Positions 1-7,685 of a stretch of DNA of 19,181 nucleotides are shown here, piece after piece. Location of the stretch: assembly GCA_903916135.1 (NCBI GenBank), contig CAIWVT010000233.1, positions 1 through 19,181 of the forward strand. The letters are read 5' to 3'. The stretch is from an uncultured bacterium (GTDB taxonomy: Bacteria; Bacteroidota; Bacteroidia; Bacteroidales; CAIWKO01). Each line of letters starts with the position of its first letter. The first letter of the stretch is position 1. The notes under the pieces are model-generated. The model did no database searches. It had not been told where the DNA came from and was given only the letters and a program-made list of their open reading frames with translations. A program made the position numbers and the translations under genes.

Positions 1-972
1 AGTCTTATAAAAATACGACCCAAATGCAACAGTCACGGTCAGTATAAATAGCAATGTGAAAGACAAACGTGCCAATTTTTCCACATCCGTTTTAAATTTC
101 AACATCCGCGCAAACATCGGCAATAGTATAACAGAAAATAAGTAGGCAATCATATTGACAGCATCAAGCAAACGATATGCTGATGCATACAATCCAGCCT
201 GTTTATCACCTTGTTTCCCTGGAATTAGACGTTCTATCATAACCGAATCAATTCGATTGTAAAACGCCATAAGTAAAACTAAAATCGCAAAAGGGAAGCT
301 TTGTTTAATAATCATAAAAAAGAAAGGTCGGTTCCATTTTAGCCGATTGAATTTCGCTTTTTTAATAACAACCATAAGTGCAATAAATGCAGCTATACCA
401 TAAGAACCTGTCTGTGCAAATATAAACCATTCCATTCTGAAAGGCTGCTTGAAAACATTTCCCCATAATAAAACCCCGCAAATCAAAATCATTAAGACAC
501 GATCGAGCACAGAAATAACACTATCCGTCTTAAAAAAATGCAGCCCGGAAATATTCGAACGCAAATAAAGTATAAAAGAAATCAGAAATTGATTAAAACA
601 CAAAACCCCAAGCATCAACATTTGTTGAGAGCTGTAACCAATAATTAATCCCGATGAAATTGTAACAATAAAATAAACAAATGCCAGCAAAAACTTTAAA
701 ATCAATATGCTCGAAAAGTGCTTGTTCAACAAATGATTGTTCTGAGCAATATTTCTATTGTTGAAATTGGTAATGCCAAAATCAAGCAAAATATTAAACA
801 GAAACGTGAGATTAAAGATGGCAAAATAAAACCCATAACTTTCTGCACCAACCGTATTTTGAACCGTCCTGTCAATGCCTAATATCCAAAACGGCTTTAT
901 CAGCAGATTCAAGCACAAAAGAATCAGCAGGTTGGTAATAAACTTACGATTGGTTCCTGGATTTTGGTTCAT
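1..972 (-). CDS. Wzx-like polysaccharide flippase / MOP-family transporter (partial, C-terminus outside window)
   Basis: Read from an ATG at 972 on the minus strand, 324 codons run without a stop to the left edge, so the 3' end is missing. The product is very hydrophobic with many membrane helices. It begins MNQNPGTNRKF, has an early motif of the type DFGITNFNNRNIA, and later the segment MAFYNRIDSVMIERL, both typical of the Polysacc_synt/Wzx branch of the MOP superfamily (O-antigen and exopolysaccharide repeat-unit flippases). Such proteins move undecaprenyl-linked oligosaccharides across the inner membrane. The start overlaps the stop of the FkbM gene by 4 bp (ATGA at 972-969), indicating translational coupling at the end of the thiF-thiS-fkbM operon. 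The family assignment is firm; the substrate is unknown. A lipid or teichuronic-type transporter of the same fold cannot be excluded. Confidence 0.85.
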   Translation of the reverse strand, partial: MNQNPGTNRKFITNLLILLCLNLLIKPFWILGIDRTVQNTVGAESYGFYFAIFNLTFLFNILLDFGITNFNNRNIAQNNHLLNKHFSSILILKFLLAFVYFIVTISSGLIIGYSSQQMLMLGVLCFNQFLISFILYLRSNISGLHFFKTDSVISVLDRVLMILICGVLLWGNVFKQPFRMEWFIFAQTGSYGIAAFIALMVVIKKAKFNRLKWNRPFFFMIIKQSFPFAILVLLMAFYNRIDSVMIERLIPGKQGDKQAGLYASAYRLLDAVNMIAYLFSVILLPMFARMLKFKTDVEKLARLSFTLLFILTVTVAFGSYFYKT

Positions 973-1709
973 GATGCAGGTACGAAAAAGAAATTTTGTT
1001 TCTTGTGAAGTTCAGGGTCAAATTTACATAATTTTTTTGACTGTAGCACCATAATTGCGTAACAATATTCCTTCATCAAATCGAGACATTTCACACGGTT
1101 TTCGTTATCCCATAATTCACAATACACGATGGGGCGGTTCGCAGCAATAGTTTCTCGTCCACCATCAAGAACAAAATATTCAAAATTCTCCACATCCAGC
1201 TTTATGGCAGTAATCTTAGTACTTATCTGCCGCTCTTTGATAAAAGCGTCTAAGGTAGTGAGCGGCGTAATAAACTTCTCTCCATGATTTAATTCCGTGA
1301 TGCTATCATGCACCACATGGCTTAAACCCTGAAGTCGGGCAGATTTCTGAACTGGCATCACCATTTCAATTTCACCGATAGAATTTCCCAATGCACTCTT
1401 AATAACTTCAACGTTCACAATTTTGTAATGGCTTATTACCTTTTCAAGCGTATGAATATTATAAGGTATAGGTTCAAAAGCATATACTTTGGAATCTTGA
1501 TGCGTACGTGCCAAATGCACGGACATAACTCCTATGTTCGCACCAATATCCATAATAATACCCCCATCAGGTATCATATCTCTAAAATACACAAAATCTC
1601 CCTCGTTTCTATTCCGCTTCAGCGTATTGATAATATATAAAGAAAAGAGATAAAGATAGGTGTCGAATCCCAAAAGCTTTTGAAGTATAACTTTTATAAA
1701 ATTTTTCAT
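969..1709 (-). CDS. FkbM-family SAM-dependent methyltransferase
   Basis: The 246-aa protein carries the FkbM signature. The SAM-binding glycine loop DIGANIG is at residues 54-60, an acidic ribose-binding motif YAFEP at 76-80, and near the C-terminus a KLDVENFEYFVLDG segment followed by PIVYCELW, the usual end of the Methyltransf_21 domain. Members O-methylate sugars or polyketides; next to a Wzx-like flippase the likely role is methylation of a surface-glycan residue in the cytoplasm, which is inference. The N-terminal 30 residues are hydrophobic (LYLFSLYIINTL) and could be a membrane-proximal helix. It overlaps the upstream ThiS-like gene by 4 bp (ATGA, 1709-1706) and the flippase by 4 bp, so it is the middle of a coupled operon. 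The acceptor sugar cannot be predicted. Confidence 0.92.
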   Translation of the reverse strand: MKNFIKVILQKLLGFDTYLYLFSLYIINTLKRNRNEGDFVYFRDMIPDGGIIMDIGANIGVMSVHLARTHQDSKVYAFEPIPYNIHTLEKVISHYKIVNVEVIKSALGNSIGEIEMVMPVQKSARLQGLSHVVHDSITELNHGEKFITPLTTLDAFIKERQISTKITAIKLDVENFEYFVLDGGRETIAANRPIVYCELWDNENRVKCLDLMKEYCYAIMVLQSKKLCKFDPELHKKQNFFFVPAS

Positions 1710-1909
1710 CCGCCGCTAATCAAATGTAGCACCATCACATCATCACCTTCATGGATTGCTGCCGATGCATAATTTTCTTGTTTCACCAAGTTGCCATTAA
1801 TTTTTATAATTAGCATTTTAAATGTAAACTTTTTTAGTAGCAACAATTCGGCTATCGTTAAGTCTTCCTCATCAAATGCTTCATCAGTATTATTAAGTCT
1901 AATTTTCAT
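1706..1909 (-). CDS. ThiS/MoaD-type sulfur carrier protein
   Basis: This small beta-grasp protein has 67 residues, the normal length of ThiS, and ends in LISGG, the C-terminal Gly-Gly that ThiS and MoaD need for adenylation and thiocarboxylation. The sequence INGNLVKQENYASAAIHEGDDVMVL matches the usual C-terminal half of the family. It follows the ThiF-like adenylyltransferase by 1 bp, and its stop overlaps the FkbM start, so activating enzyme and carrier are made together. No thiamine genes (thiG, thiH, thiC, thiE) are visible. The divergent neighbour is a tungstopterin aldehyde oxidoreductase. A MoaD-like role in supplying dithiolene sulfur for that enzyme is therefore at least as likely as thiazole synthesis, but sequence alone does not decide between them. 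Confidence 0.85.
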   Translation of the reverse strand: MKIRLNNTDEAFDEEDLTIAELLLLKKFTFKMLIIKINGNLVKQENYASAAIHEGDDVMVLHLISGG

Positions 1910-1910
1910 T

Positions 1911-2498
1911 TCATTTTTTATCTTTTAATAAAATTTCAAGCACAGTATTTGCTTGCATATTTGCAACTATTCCAACACGTGGAGACAATGGCGGTTCTTC
2001 TTCCGAAACTTCCGAAACACCATCTCCGCAAATAAAAAGCTTCCCATACTGACTCATGCGTATCGTATTGCTATTACCCCATCCTGCCATGCCTATCCCA
2101 GAAACTATAAGTGTATTCGGCATTTCAACCAGAACAGTTTCAAGAATCATCTGCTTCATATCAGCACGATCAAAAGCTTCCACAATCACATCGCAGTCAC
2201 GAAACAAGGCAACAATGCTGCTTGAATCAAGCTTAATATTATAAGCTATAACGTCAATTTTCGGATTTATTTTATGTATATTTGCTTTTAAGGTCGGAGC
2301 TTTTTTTAAACCTATCTGATTATAAAAATAAAATTGTCGGTTGAGGTTGCTTTCAACAATAATATCAAAATCACATATAATGAGTTTCCCGACCCCAACA
2401 CGTGCTAATGCCACAGCACAATTCGACCCCAAACCACCGCATCCTGCTATGCCGACAGTCTTATTTCCTAATAGTAATTTTATTTCCTCAAACTTCAT
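1911..2498 (-). CDS. ThiF/MoeB/HesA-family sulfur-carrier adenylyltransferase (short ThiF type)
   Basis: The 195-aa E1-like protein has the nucleotide-binding loop GIAGCGGLGS at about residues 16-25, then CDFDIIVESNLNRQ, the Asp/Arg region that binds ATP and the carrier C-terminus. The end, SPRVGIVANMQANTVLEILL, is typical of the compact ThiF subfamily of anaerobes (TIGR02354-like, from memory). It is shorter than E. coli ThiF or MoeB and shows no CxxC zinc pairs. It would adenylate the Gly-Gly end of the carrier encoded 1 bp downstream. It is the first gene of the minus-strand operon and diverges from the AOR gene across a 200-bp intergenic region. Partnership with AOR cofactor synthesis is inference from context; thiamine synthesis is the alternative. 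Confidence 0.9.
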   Translation of the reverse strand: MKFEEIKLLLGNKTVGIAGCGGLGSNCAVALARVGVGKLIICDFDIIVESNLNRQFYFYNQIGLKKAPTLKANIHKINPKIDVIAYNIKLDSSSIVALFRDCDVIVEAFDRADMKQMILETVLVEMPNTLIVSGIGMAGWGNSNTIRMSQYGKLFICGDGVSEVSEEEPPLSPRVGIVANMQANTVLEILLKDKK

Positions 2499-2500
2499 AT

Positions 2501-2514
2501 TTCAATTAATTGAA
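2501..2514. repeat. Perfect 14-bp palindrome at the thiF-like start
   Basis: TTCAATTAATTGAA reads identically on both strands and ends 2 bp before the start codon of the ThiF-like gene. It may be an operator or simply AT-rich leader sequence; there is no further copy near the AOR start. Confidence 0.35.
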
Positions 2515-2533
2515 TAAAAGTAAAAAGCTAACG

Positions 2534-2541
2534 CAAAAATA
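2534..2541 (-). promoter_or_regulatory. Candidate Bacteroidota -7 box for the thiF-thiS-fkbM-wzx operon
   Basis: On the minus strand this octamer is TATTTTTG, a full match to the Bacteroidota -7 consensus TAnnTTTG, about 36 bp upstream of the thiF-like start. No TTG lies at the expected 17-23 bp further upstream, so only half of a promoter is supported. Confidence 0.4.
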
Positions 2542-2642
2542 CCTCAGAAATTGCAAATAAAAATTGATTTATTCCAAATAATTCATACGATATTCGTTAT
2601 GCAAAACGCTACACAACAACATTATTTTCATATAAAAGTACT

Positions 2643-2668
2643 TTGGTTTTATAATATGCTTATTTTTG
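2643..2668 (+). promoter_or_regulatory. Candidate promoter of the AOR gene
   Basis: TATTTTTG at 2661-2668 matches the Bacteroidota -7 consensus TAnnTTTG and lies 30 bp before the AOR start. A TTG at 2643-2645 could serve as the -33 element, but the 15-bp spacing is shorter than the usual 17-23. The gene start has only an A-rich leader and no Shine-Dalgarno sequence, as is normal in this phylum. Confidence 0.45.
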
Positions 2669-2698
2669 TACCCAGAAATAATTTAAAATAAATTTTAT

Positions 2699-4852
2699 AT
2701 GAATATCCAAGAATTCAAATCAAATCACAAACTCCTCAAAGAATGGTCTTATGAGTTGAAACCCATCGAAAAAGGGTACAACAATCGCACCTTGTATGTC
2801 AATGTAGGCGACCAAACAATCAAAGAAAAACCCGTTTCCCAAATGATGAAAGACAAATTTGTCGGCGGAAAAGGTTTTGGATTAAAACTTTTGTGGGATG
2901 CCACAAAACCAAACACCAAGTGGAACGACCCCGACAACGAAATCGTCATCAACACAGGTCCAATTTGTGGAATCACCCAATATTCAGGTACGGGAAAATC
3001 CTTAGTCGTTACCATTTCGCCCCAAACCGACATCGCTGTTGACAGCAACGTCGGTGGCTATTTCGGTCCATTTATGAAATTTTCAGGCTTCGATTCTTTA
3101 GAATTGCAAGGAAAATCTAATTCAGACTTAATTGTCTTCATTGATGGTGTAAACGGAAAAGTTCAAATCTTCGATGCTACCAACCTACCCATAGATAGTC
3201 ATCTGATTGCCGAAGAACTCCACGAAGTTTTCGCCAACGACGAAAAAGACAAAATGAATGTGTCTGTAGTTTCTTCAGGCACCGCTGCCGAACATTCCTT
3301 GATTGGCATGCTAAACTTTACCTTCTTTGACATGAAACGCAAAGTCGTTCGTCTCAAACAAGCCGGACGCGGTGGTATCGGAACCGTGTTGCGCGATAAA
3401 AAAATCGTCGCTATCGTTGCCAAACAACCCGGCGTAAAAGGAAACTTGAACAATGTGGTTGACATGGAACCCATCATGGAACGCGGTAAACGTTTCAACA
3501 AAGAAATGCGCGAATTGGACGACTCACAATGCCAAATGCGCAAAATCGGAACTGCCCACCTAACCCACATCATGAACGATTATGATTTATTCCCTACCAA
3601 CAATTTCAAATTTGGCAGTAATGATGATGCAATTAAAGTGCATGCTGAAGTCTATAAAGCACGTTTCACACAAAACATGCCCGATGGTTGTTGGATAGGT
3701 TGCAACATGTCATGCACCAAAGGCGTAGATAATTATTTAGTTAGAACAGGTCCTTACAAAGATTCAAAAGTCATTGTTGACGGTCCCGAATACGAAACAG
3801 CAGCCTCTTTAGGTCCTTGCGCAGGCATATTCGACCCCGATTTCACCATCGAAGCCAATTTCTATTGCGACACCTATGGCATCTGCACCATTTCATGGGG
3901 AACTATTCTCGGCTTCGTCATGGAATGTTACGAAAACGGCATTCTCAACGACGAACGTACCGGTGGCATCAAACTCAATTTCGGAAATGCTGACAGTGCA
4001 ATGCAACTCCTCCATCAACTTGCCCGCGGCGAAGGTTTCGGATTGATTGCCGGACAAGGCGTTCGCAAAATGAAAGAACTTTTTAGTGCCAAAGGTTGGG
4101 GCGATGCTCAATTTTTACAAGATATTGGCATGGAAAACAAAGGGCTCGAATATTCCCAATACGTCTCCAAAGAATCCCTTGCGCAACAAGGCGGCTATGC
4201 CATGACCAACAAAGGTCCGCAACACGACGAAGCTTGGCTCATCTTTATGGATATGGTCAACAATCAAATTCCAACTTTCGAAAAGAAAGCCGAAGCCCTC
4301 TACTATTTCCCCATGTTCCGGACTTGGTTTGGTTTGCAGGGTTTGTGCAAACTCCCTTGGAACGATGTGGAACCTGCCGACAACCACACCCATGCCGAGC
4401 CTGGAAAAGTCCCCGAACATGTGGACAATTATGTAACCATCTACAAAGCCGTGACAGGTCTCGAACTCGACAAAGACTCTCTCATCGTACAGTCCGAGCG
4501 CGTGTATCAGTTCCAACGCATTTTCAATATTCGTCGGGGTTATGGTTTGCGCAAACATGATGCCCAACCCTATCGCGCCGCAGGTCCTGTTACTAACGAG
4601 GAATACGAATCACGTCAAGAACGTTACGACAAACAGATGTTGGAAAAAATCGGCATAGACCCCGCAGGAAAAACCACCACCGAAAAAGTCGCTATCACCC
4701 GCAAACATCGCGAAAGTCAGTACGAACAACTTCTTGATGCCGTTTATTTCCGTCGTGGATGGACTCCAAACGGCATTCCTACCATCGAACGACTGAAAAA
4801 CATTGGCATGGATTTGCCTGAGGTGTTGGAAGTGGTGAAGGATTTGCAGTAA
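2699..4852 (+). CDS. aor: Tungsten-containing aldehyde:ferredoxin oxidoreductase family protein
   Basis: AOR-family enzymes oxidise aldehydes to carboxylates, or reduce acids, using a bis-tungstopterin and one [4Fe-4S] cluster with ferredoxin as partner, in the cytoplasm. The 717-aa protein has the N-terminal AOR domain (GGKGFGLKLLWD, then GPICGITQYSGTGK and GGYFGPFMKFSGFDSL), cluster cysteines C331, C335 and C339, the PEYETAASLGP segment near 363-373, and a fourth cluster cysteine C550 in GLCKLPW. The C-terminus (RRGWTPNGIPTIERLKNIGMDLPEV) is the normal AOR end. It is about 110 residues longer than the 605-aa Pyrococcus furiosus enzyme. The first cysteine spacing is CxxxCxxxC rather than the CxxCxxxC of that enzyme, suggesting a separate subfamily. 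It is monocistronic and opposed by thiF/thiS-like genes. The aldehyde substrate cannot be told from sequence. Confidence 0.96.
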   Translation: MNIQEFKSNHKLLKEWSYELKPIEKGYNNRTLYVNVGDQTIKEKPVSQMMKDKFVGGKGFGLKLLWDATKPNTKWNDPDNEIVINTGPICGITQYSGTGKSLVVTISPQTDIAVDSNVGGYFGPFMKFSGFDSLELQGKSNSDLIVFIDGVNGKVQIFDATNLPIDSHLIAEELHEVFANDEKDKMNVSVVSSGTAAEHSLIGMLNFTFFDMKRKVVRLKQAGRGGIGTVLRDKKIVAIVAKQPGVKGNLNNVVDMEPIMERGKRFNKEMRELDDSQCQMRKIGTAHLTHIMNDYDLFPTNNFKFGSNDDAIKVHAEVYKARFTQNMPDGCWIGCNMSCTKGVDNYLVRTGPYKDSKVIVDGPEYETAASLGPCAGIFDPDFTIEANFYCDTYGICTISWGTILGFVMECYENGILNDERTGGIKLNFGNADSAMQLLHQLARGEGFGLIAGQGVRKMKELFSAKGWGDAQFLQDIGMENKGLEYSQYVSKESLAQQGGYAMTNKGPQHDEAWLIFMDMVNNQIPTFEKKAEALYYFPMFRTWFGLQGLCKLPWNDVEPADNHTHAEPGKVPEHVDNYVTIYKAVTGLELDKDSLIVQSERVYQFQRIFNIRRGYGLRKHDAQPYRAAGPVTNEEYESRQERYDKQMLEKIGIDPAGKTTTEKVAITRKHRESQYEQLLDAVYFRRGWTPNGIPTIERLKNIGMDLPEVLEVVKDLQ

Positions 4853-4916
4853 TCAGGTGTTGATTAGGAATGAATAATCGGTAAGCGGTTTTAGGCAATC
4901 TTTAATTTGAATATAT

Positions 4917-4940
4917 AGGGACAGGTTTCGATTTGTCCCT
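4917..4940. terminator. Stem-loop downstream of AOR, possible terminator
   Basis: AGGGACA (4917-4923) pairs perfectly with TGTCCCT (4934-4940) around a 10-nt loop. The following GTTTGATTG is only weakly T-rich, so it is a candidate transcript end for AOR rather than a strong intrinsic terminator. Confidence 0.4.
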
Positions 4941-4979
4941 GTTTGATTGTATCACGAAGGCAAGCTTTAAATAAGGAAC

Positions 4980-4998
4980 AATAACCGAGATGGTTATT
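4980..4998. terminator. Second stem-loop in the AOR-hypD convergent gap
   Basis: AATAACC (4980-4986) pairs with GGTTATT (4992-4998) around a 5-nt loop and is followed by TATTATTAG. The AT-rich stem is weak. It could end transcripts from either side of the convergent pair. Confidence 0.3.
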
Positions 4999-5153
4999 TA
5001 TTATTAGTATGTGATTTTTGATTGAATGGATTTTCTTGGTGTGTTTTTATGGTCGCAATATTTATTACAGCTACTGCTTAATATCAAATTGATTTTGGAC
5101 TAAAATATAGTATGTAATGGTATTAGTTGGCTGTTCTATTTGCTATGTGAATT

Positions 5154-6239
5154 TTAATTGTCATATTTATAGAAAGCAGCACAAGCTCCTTCATTTGAAA
5201 CCATGCAGGCTCCTATAGGATTTTCGGGAGTACATATCTTCCGAAATAATTTGCAATCGCTTGGCTTTTTCAATCCTTTCAAGATTTCGCCACAACAACA
5301 TCCTTTATCTTCTTTTGGTTCCGGTACATTGATGTCGAAATGAGTTGATACATTAAATTGATTATAGTCTTTGCGGAGTTCTAAACCGCTTTGTGGAATG
5401 ACACCGAAGCCTCTCCACCATTCTTCACCCAATTCGAATACTTCGTGGAGCATGGCTTTGGCAATCAGATTGCCTTCGGGTTTCACAGCGCGTTTGTATT
5501 GAATTTCAACTTTAGTGTCGTGTTGTTCCACTTGGTTGACCAACATCAATATGCTTTGCAAAATATCGGTGGGTTCAAAGCCTGCAATGACACAACCCAA
5601 TTTGTATTTTTTCGGAATGAATTCGTATATGCTGGAACCCGTGATGGCACTGACATGTCCCGGGCATATATACCCATCAATTTTCACACCTTCTGTTATG
5701 AGAGCCTCCATTGCCGGGGGCATAATTTTGTGGGAACTATGAATGAAGAAGTTTGTCAAGCCTTCTTGGTGGGCATTGATGATAGCGGCAGCGGTTCCGG
5801 GAGCGGTTGTTTCGAAGCCGATGCCAAGGAATATGATTTTCTTTGTGGGATTTTCACGCGCAATTTTCAAAGCATCAATGGTGGAATAAACGATGCGGAT
5901 GTCGTTTCCGGCAGCTTTCGACATATCAAGAGTTCCCGATGAGCCAGGCACACGAATCAAATCGCCATAGGTAGTTATGATAACATCGGGTTGGCGGCTG
6001 AGATGAACGGCTATGTCTATGTATTTCTTGCTTGTTACACACACAGGGCAGCCGGGACCCGACAACAAACGAATGTTTGAAGGCAACAGGGAAGGGATGC
6101 CAAACTTATGAATAGACATAGTATGTCCACCGCAAACTTCCATCAAAGCAATTTCTTTGTGAGAAACCCGCTTGATTTCATTCACGATATTTTCTACAAG
6201 TGCTTTATCACGATATTCAGAAACAAATTTCATTTTCAA
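5154..6239 (-). CDS. hypD: [NiFe]-hydrogenase maturation protein HypD
   Basis: HypD is the iron-sulfur scaffold that, with HypC, assembles the Fe(CN)2CO unit of [NiFe] hydrogenases. All family signatures are visible in 361 residues: CGGHT at 36-40, GPGCPVC at 61-67 (C64 and C67, redox cysteines), GFETTAPGTAAAI in the middle, the CPGHVSAITG segment, and a C-terminal cysteine set (GCCCGEILKG, then CKLF, CTPENPIGAC and EGACAAFY) that binds the [4Fe-4S] cluster. Length agrees with E. coli HypD (373). The start may be the first ATG or the Met two codons later. No hypC lies beside it, which is unusual because HypC is its direct partner. It diverges from the broken MFS gene with a 100-bp gap. hypE lies 3 kb away. 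Confidence 0.98.
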   Translation of the reverse strand: MKMKFVSEYRDKALVENIVNEIKRVSHKEIALMEVCGGHTMSIHKFGIPSLLPSNIRLLSGPGCPVCVTSKKYIDIAVHLSRQPDVIITTYGDLIRVPGSSGTLDMSKAAGNDIRIVYSTIDALKIARENPTKKIIFLGIGFETTAPGTAAAIINAHQEGLTNFFIHSSHKIMPPAMEALITEGVKIDGYICPGHVSAITGSSIYEFIPKKYKLGCVIAGFEPTDILQSILMLVNQVEQHDTKVEIQYKRAVKPEGNLIAKAMLHEVFELGEEWWRGFGVIPQSGLELRKDYNQFNVSTHFDINVPEPKEDKGCCCGEILKGLKKPSDCKLFRKICTPENPIGACMVSNEGACAAFYKYDN

Positions 6240-6312
6240 TAATTATGCTGCAAAAGTCGGTAAAATTTTTTTATCACAAAATAATTCTTTTCAAAATCTC
6301 AATTCTTAGAAG

Positions 6313-6320
6313 TACTTTTG
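6313..6320 (+). promoter_or_regulatory. Candidate -7 box of the MFS-type gene
   Basis: TACTTTTG matches TAnnTTTG exactly and lies 19 bp before the ATG at 6340. No clear TTG occurs 17-23 bp upstream of it. It supports 6340 as the original start of the disrupted transporter. Confidence 0.4.
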
Positions 6321-6339
6321 CAAACAGAAACAAAAAAAT

Positions 6340-7680
6340 ATGCCATTTACATTCCGCCAAAAACTTGGTGCACAAGAAAAAAATACATTTAGGATTCATT
6401 TCGCTTACTCCATAATCGAAGGGATAATTCTTGGAGTGTTGGCTCTAAATGAATTTGTGTTTCTGAAAAGTCTAAATGGCAGCGATGTTGGCGTGAGTGT
6501 TTTGTTTCAGTTTAGCGTGTTTGTGCTAACGTTTTCGGTTTTGCTGAACGAATGGTCGCGAAGAGTATAAAATAAAAAGAGATTTTTGATTTGGTTGGGA
6601 GTTTTCACAAGAGCACCATTGATTTTGCTTGTTTTTTTTCCGTTGGATGTGGGACATAGTGCAAACGTATGGATGTATCACTACATATTTCTTGCGATTT
6701 TTTTGGTGTATTATTTCGCCAATCCTATTATTTATCCTACTATAAATCAATTTTTAAAATCAAATTACACACACGAAAATTTCAGCGTGTTCTACAGTTA
6801 TGCTACCATAGCAAATAAAATAGTTATGTTGGTCGTTACCTTTTTTTATGGCATGATGCTCGATTTGGATCAAAACATTTACCGTTATATATTTCCATTT
6901 ATAGCCCTATTGGGCATGTTTTCGGTTTGGTTGTTGGCTCAAATTAAGCATAAAGAGGAAGCCATAGAAACGATACGAATTCCTTTGTGGCAATCCATAA
7001 AAAGAACTATGGCAGATATGCAACAAAAAATGCGCATTAACAAACCCTTTCGTGATTTTGAAGTGGGCTTTATGTATTATGGCTTTGCATTCATGGGCAC
7101 AGTTTCGGTAATTGCCATTTATTTCAATAAGGCATTGGATTTGAATTATTCAAGCGTTGCCTTTTACAAAAATTCGTACAATTTGTTAGCCATACTGTTG
7201 CTGCCTTTGTTCGGAAAACTTTTAGGCAAAATGGACCCTCGAAGGTTTTCTGCCATTACGTTTGCTTCCTTATTATTTTATCTGCTATTTATCGGATTGA
7301 CAACGTATGCACCTTGGTTTATTTGGATTAAGGGAATAAAAGTATATTACACCTTGTTTTTGGCGATGCTGTTTAATGGAGTTTTTGCTGCCACGATGTC
7401 CTTGTTATGGAGTATTGGCTCGGTATTTTTTTGTAAAAAAGAAGAAGCGTCCGAATATCAAGCCATGCATCTAAGTTTCACCGGGCTTCGGTCTTTCTTT
7501 GCGCCGGTATTAGGCTTAGGAATTTATATGGTCGTTGGGTTCACAGGTACTTTTATCGTAGGAATTGTGTTGCTGCTAATATCCATCTTCATCTCATTGA
7601 GATCCTATAAAAAGTATCATCTTGATGGCGCATCAAAATCCGATTCCGAAGCTTTTACTGATCCTCAAATTGAGAAATAA
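6340..7680 (+). pseudogene. MFS-type transporter gene interrupted by one in-frame TAA stop
   Basis: Two reading frames, 6340-6567 and 6571-7680, lie in the same phase and are separated only by TAA at 6568-6570. Together they make a membrane protein of about 445 residues with many hydrophobic helices (IIEGIILGVLALNEFVFL, FFAPVLGLGIYMVVG, FIVGIVLLLISIFISL), of normal length for a major-facilitator transporter. The join reads WSRRV-stop-NKKRFLIWLGVF, which resembles a basic cytoplasmic loop between helices 2 and 3. There is no good start after the stop, so the second part is unlikely to be translated as a normal protein. One base change would restore the frame: this may be a recent nonsense mutation or an assembly error. 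The end lies 5 bp from the convergent permease stop. No substrate can be named. Confidence 0.75.
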
Positions 7681-7685
7681 AAGAA

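Larger units (their letters stand above)
4853..5153. other. Intergenic region between convergent AOR and hypD genes
   Basis: This stretch of 301 bp has no convincing reading frame. It is AT-rich, holds two stem-loops (4917-4940 and 4980-4998, listed separately) near the AOR end, and shows nothing recognisable in the remaining 150 bp before the hypD stop. Confidence 0.7.

Noticed and set aside
1706..2498. Bacterial ubiquitin-like (Bil-type) anti-phage system
   Set aside because: An E1-like protein and a Gly-Gly carrier are present, but no E2 or JAB-type peptidase; both fit ordinary sulfur-carrier families by length and motifs.
4096..4567. Long frames opposite and alongside the AOR gene (154 and 150 codons)
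   Set aside because: They lie wholly inside the well-supported AOR coding region and show no family features.
5391..5942. 183-codon plus-strand frame
   Set aside because: Antisense shadow of hypD.
6586..6672. Independent restart of the distal MFS fragment at TTG 6586
   Set aside because: It would begin inside a membrane helix with no upstream signal; the phase and content show it is the continuation of the 6340 frame.
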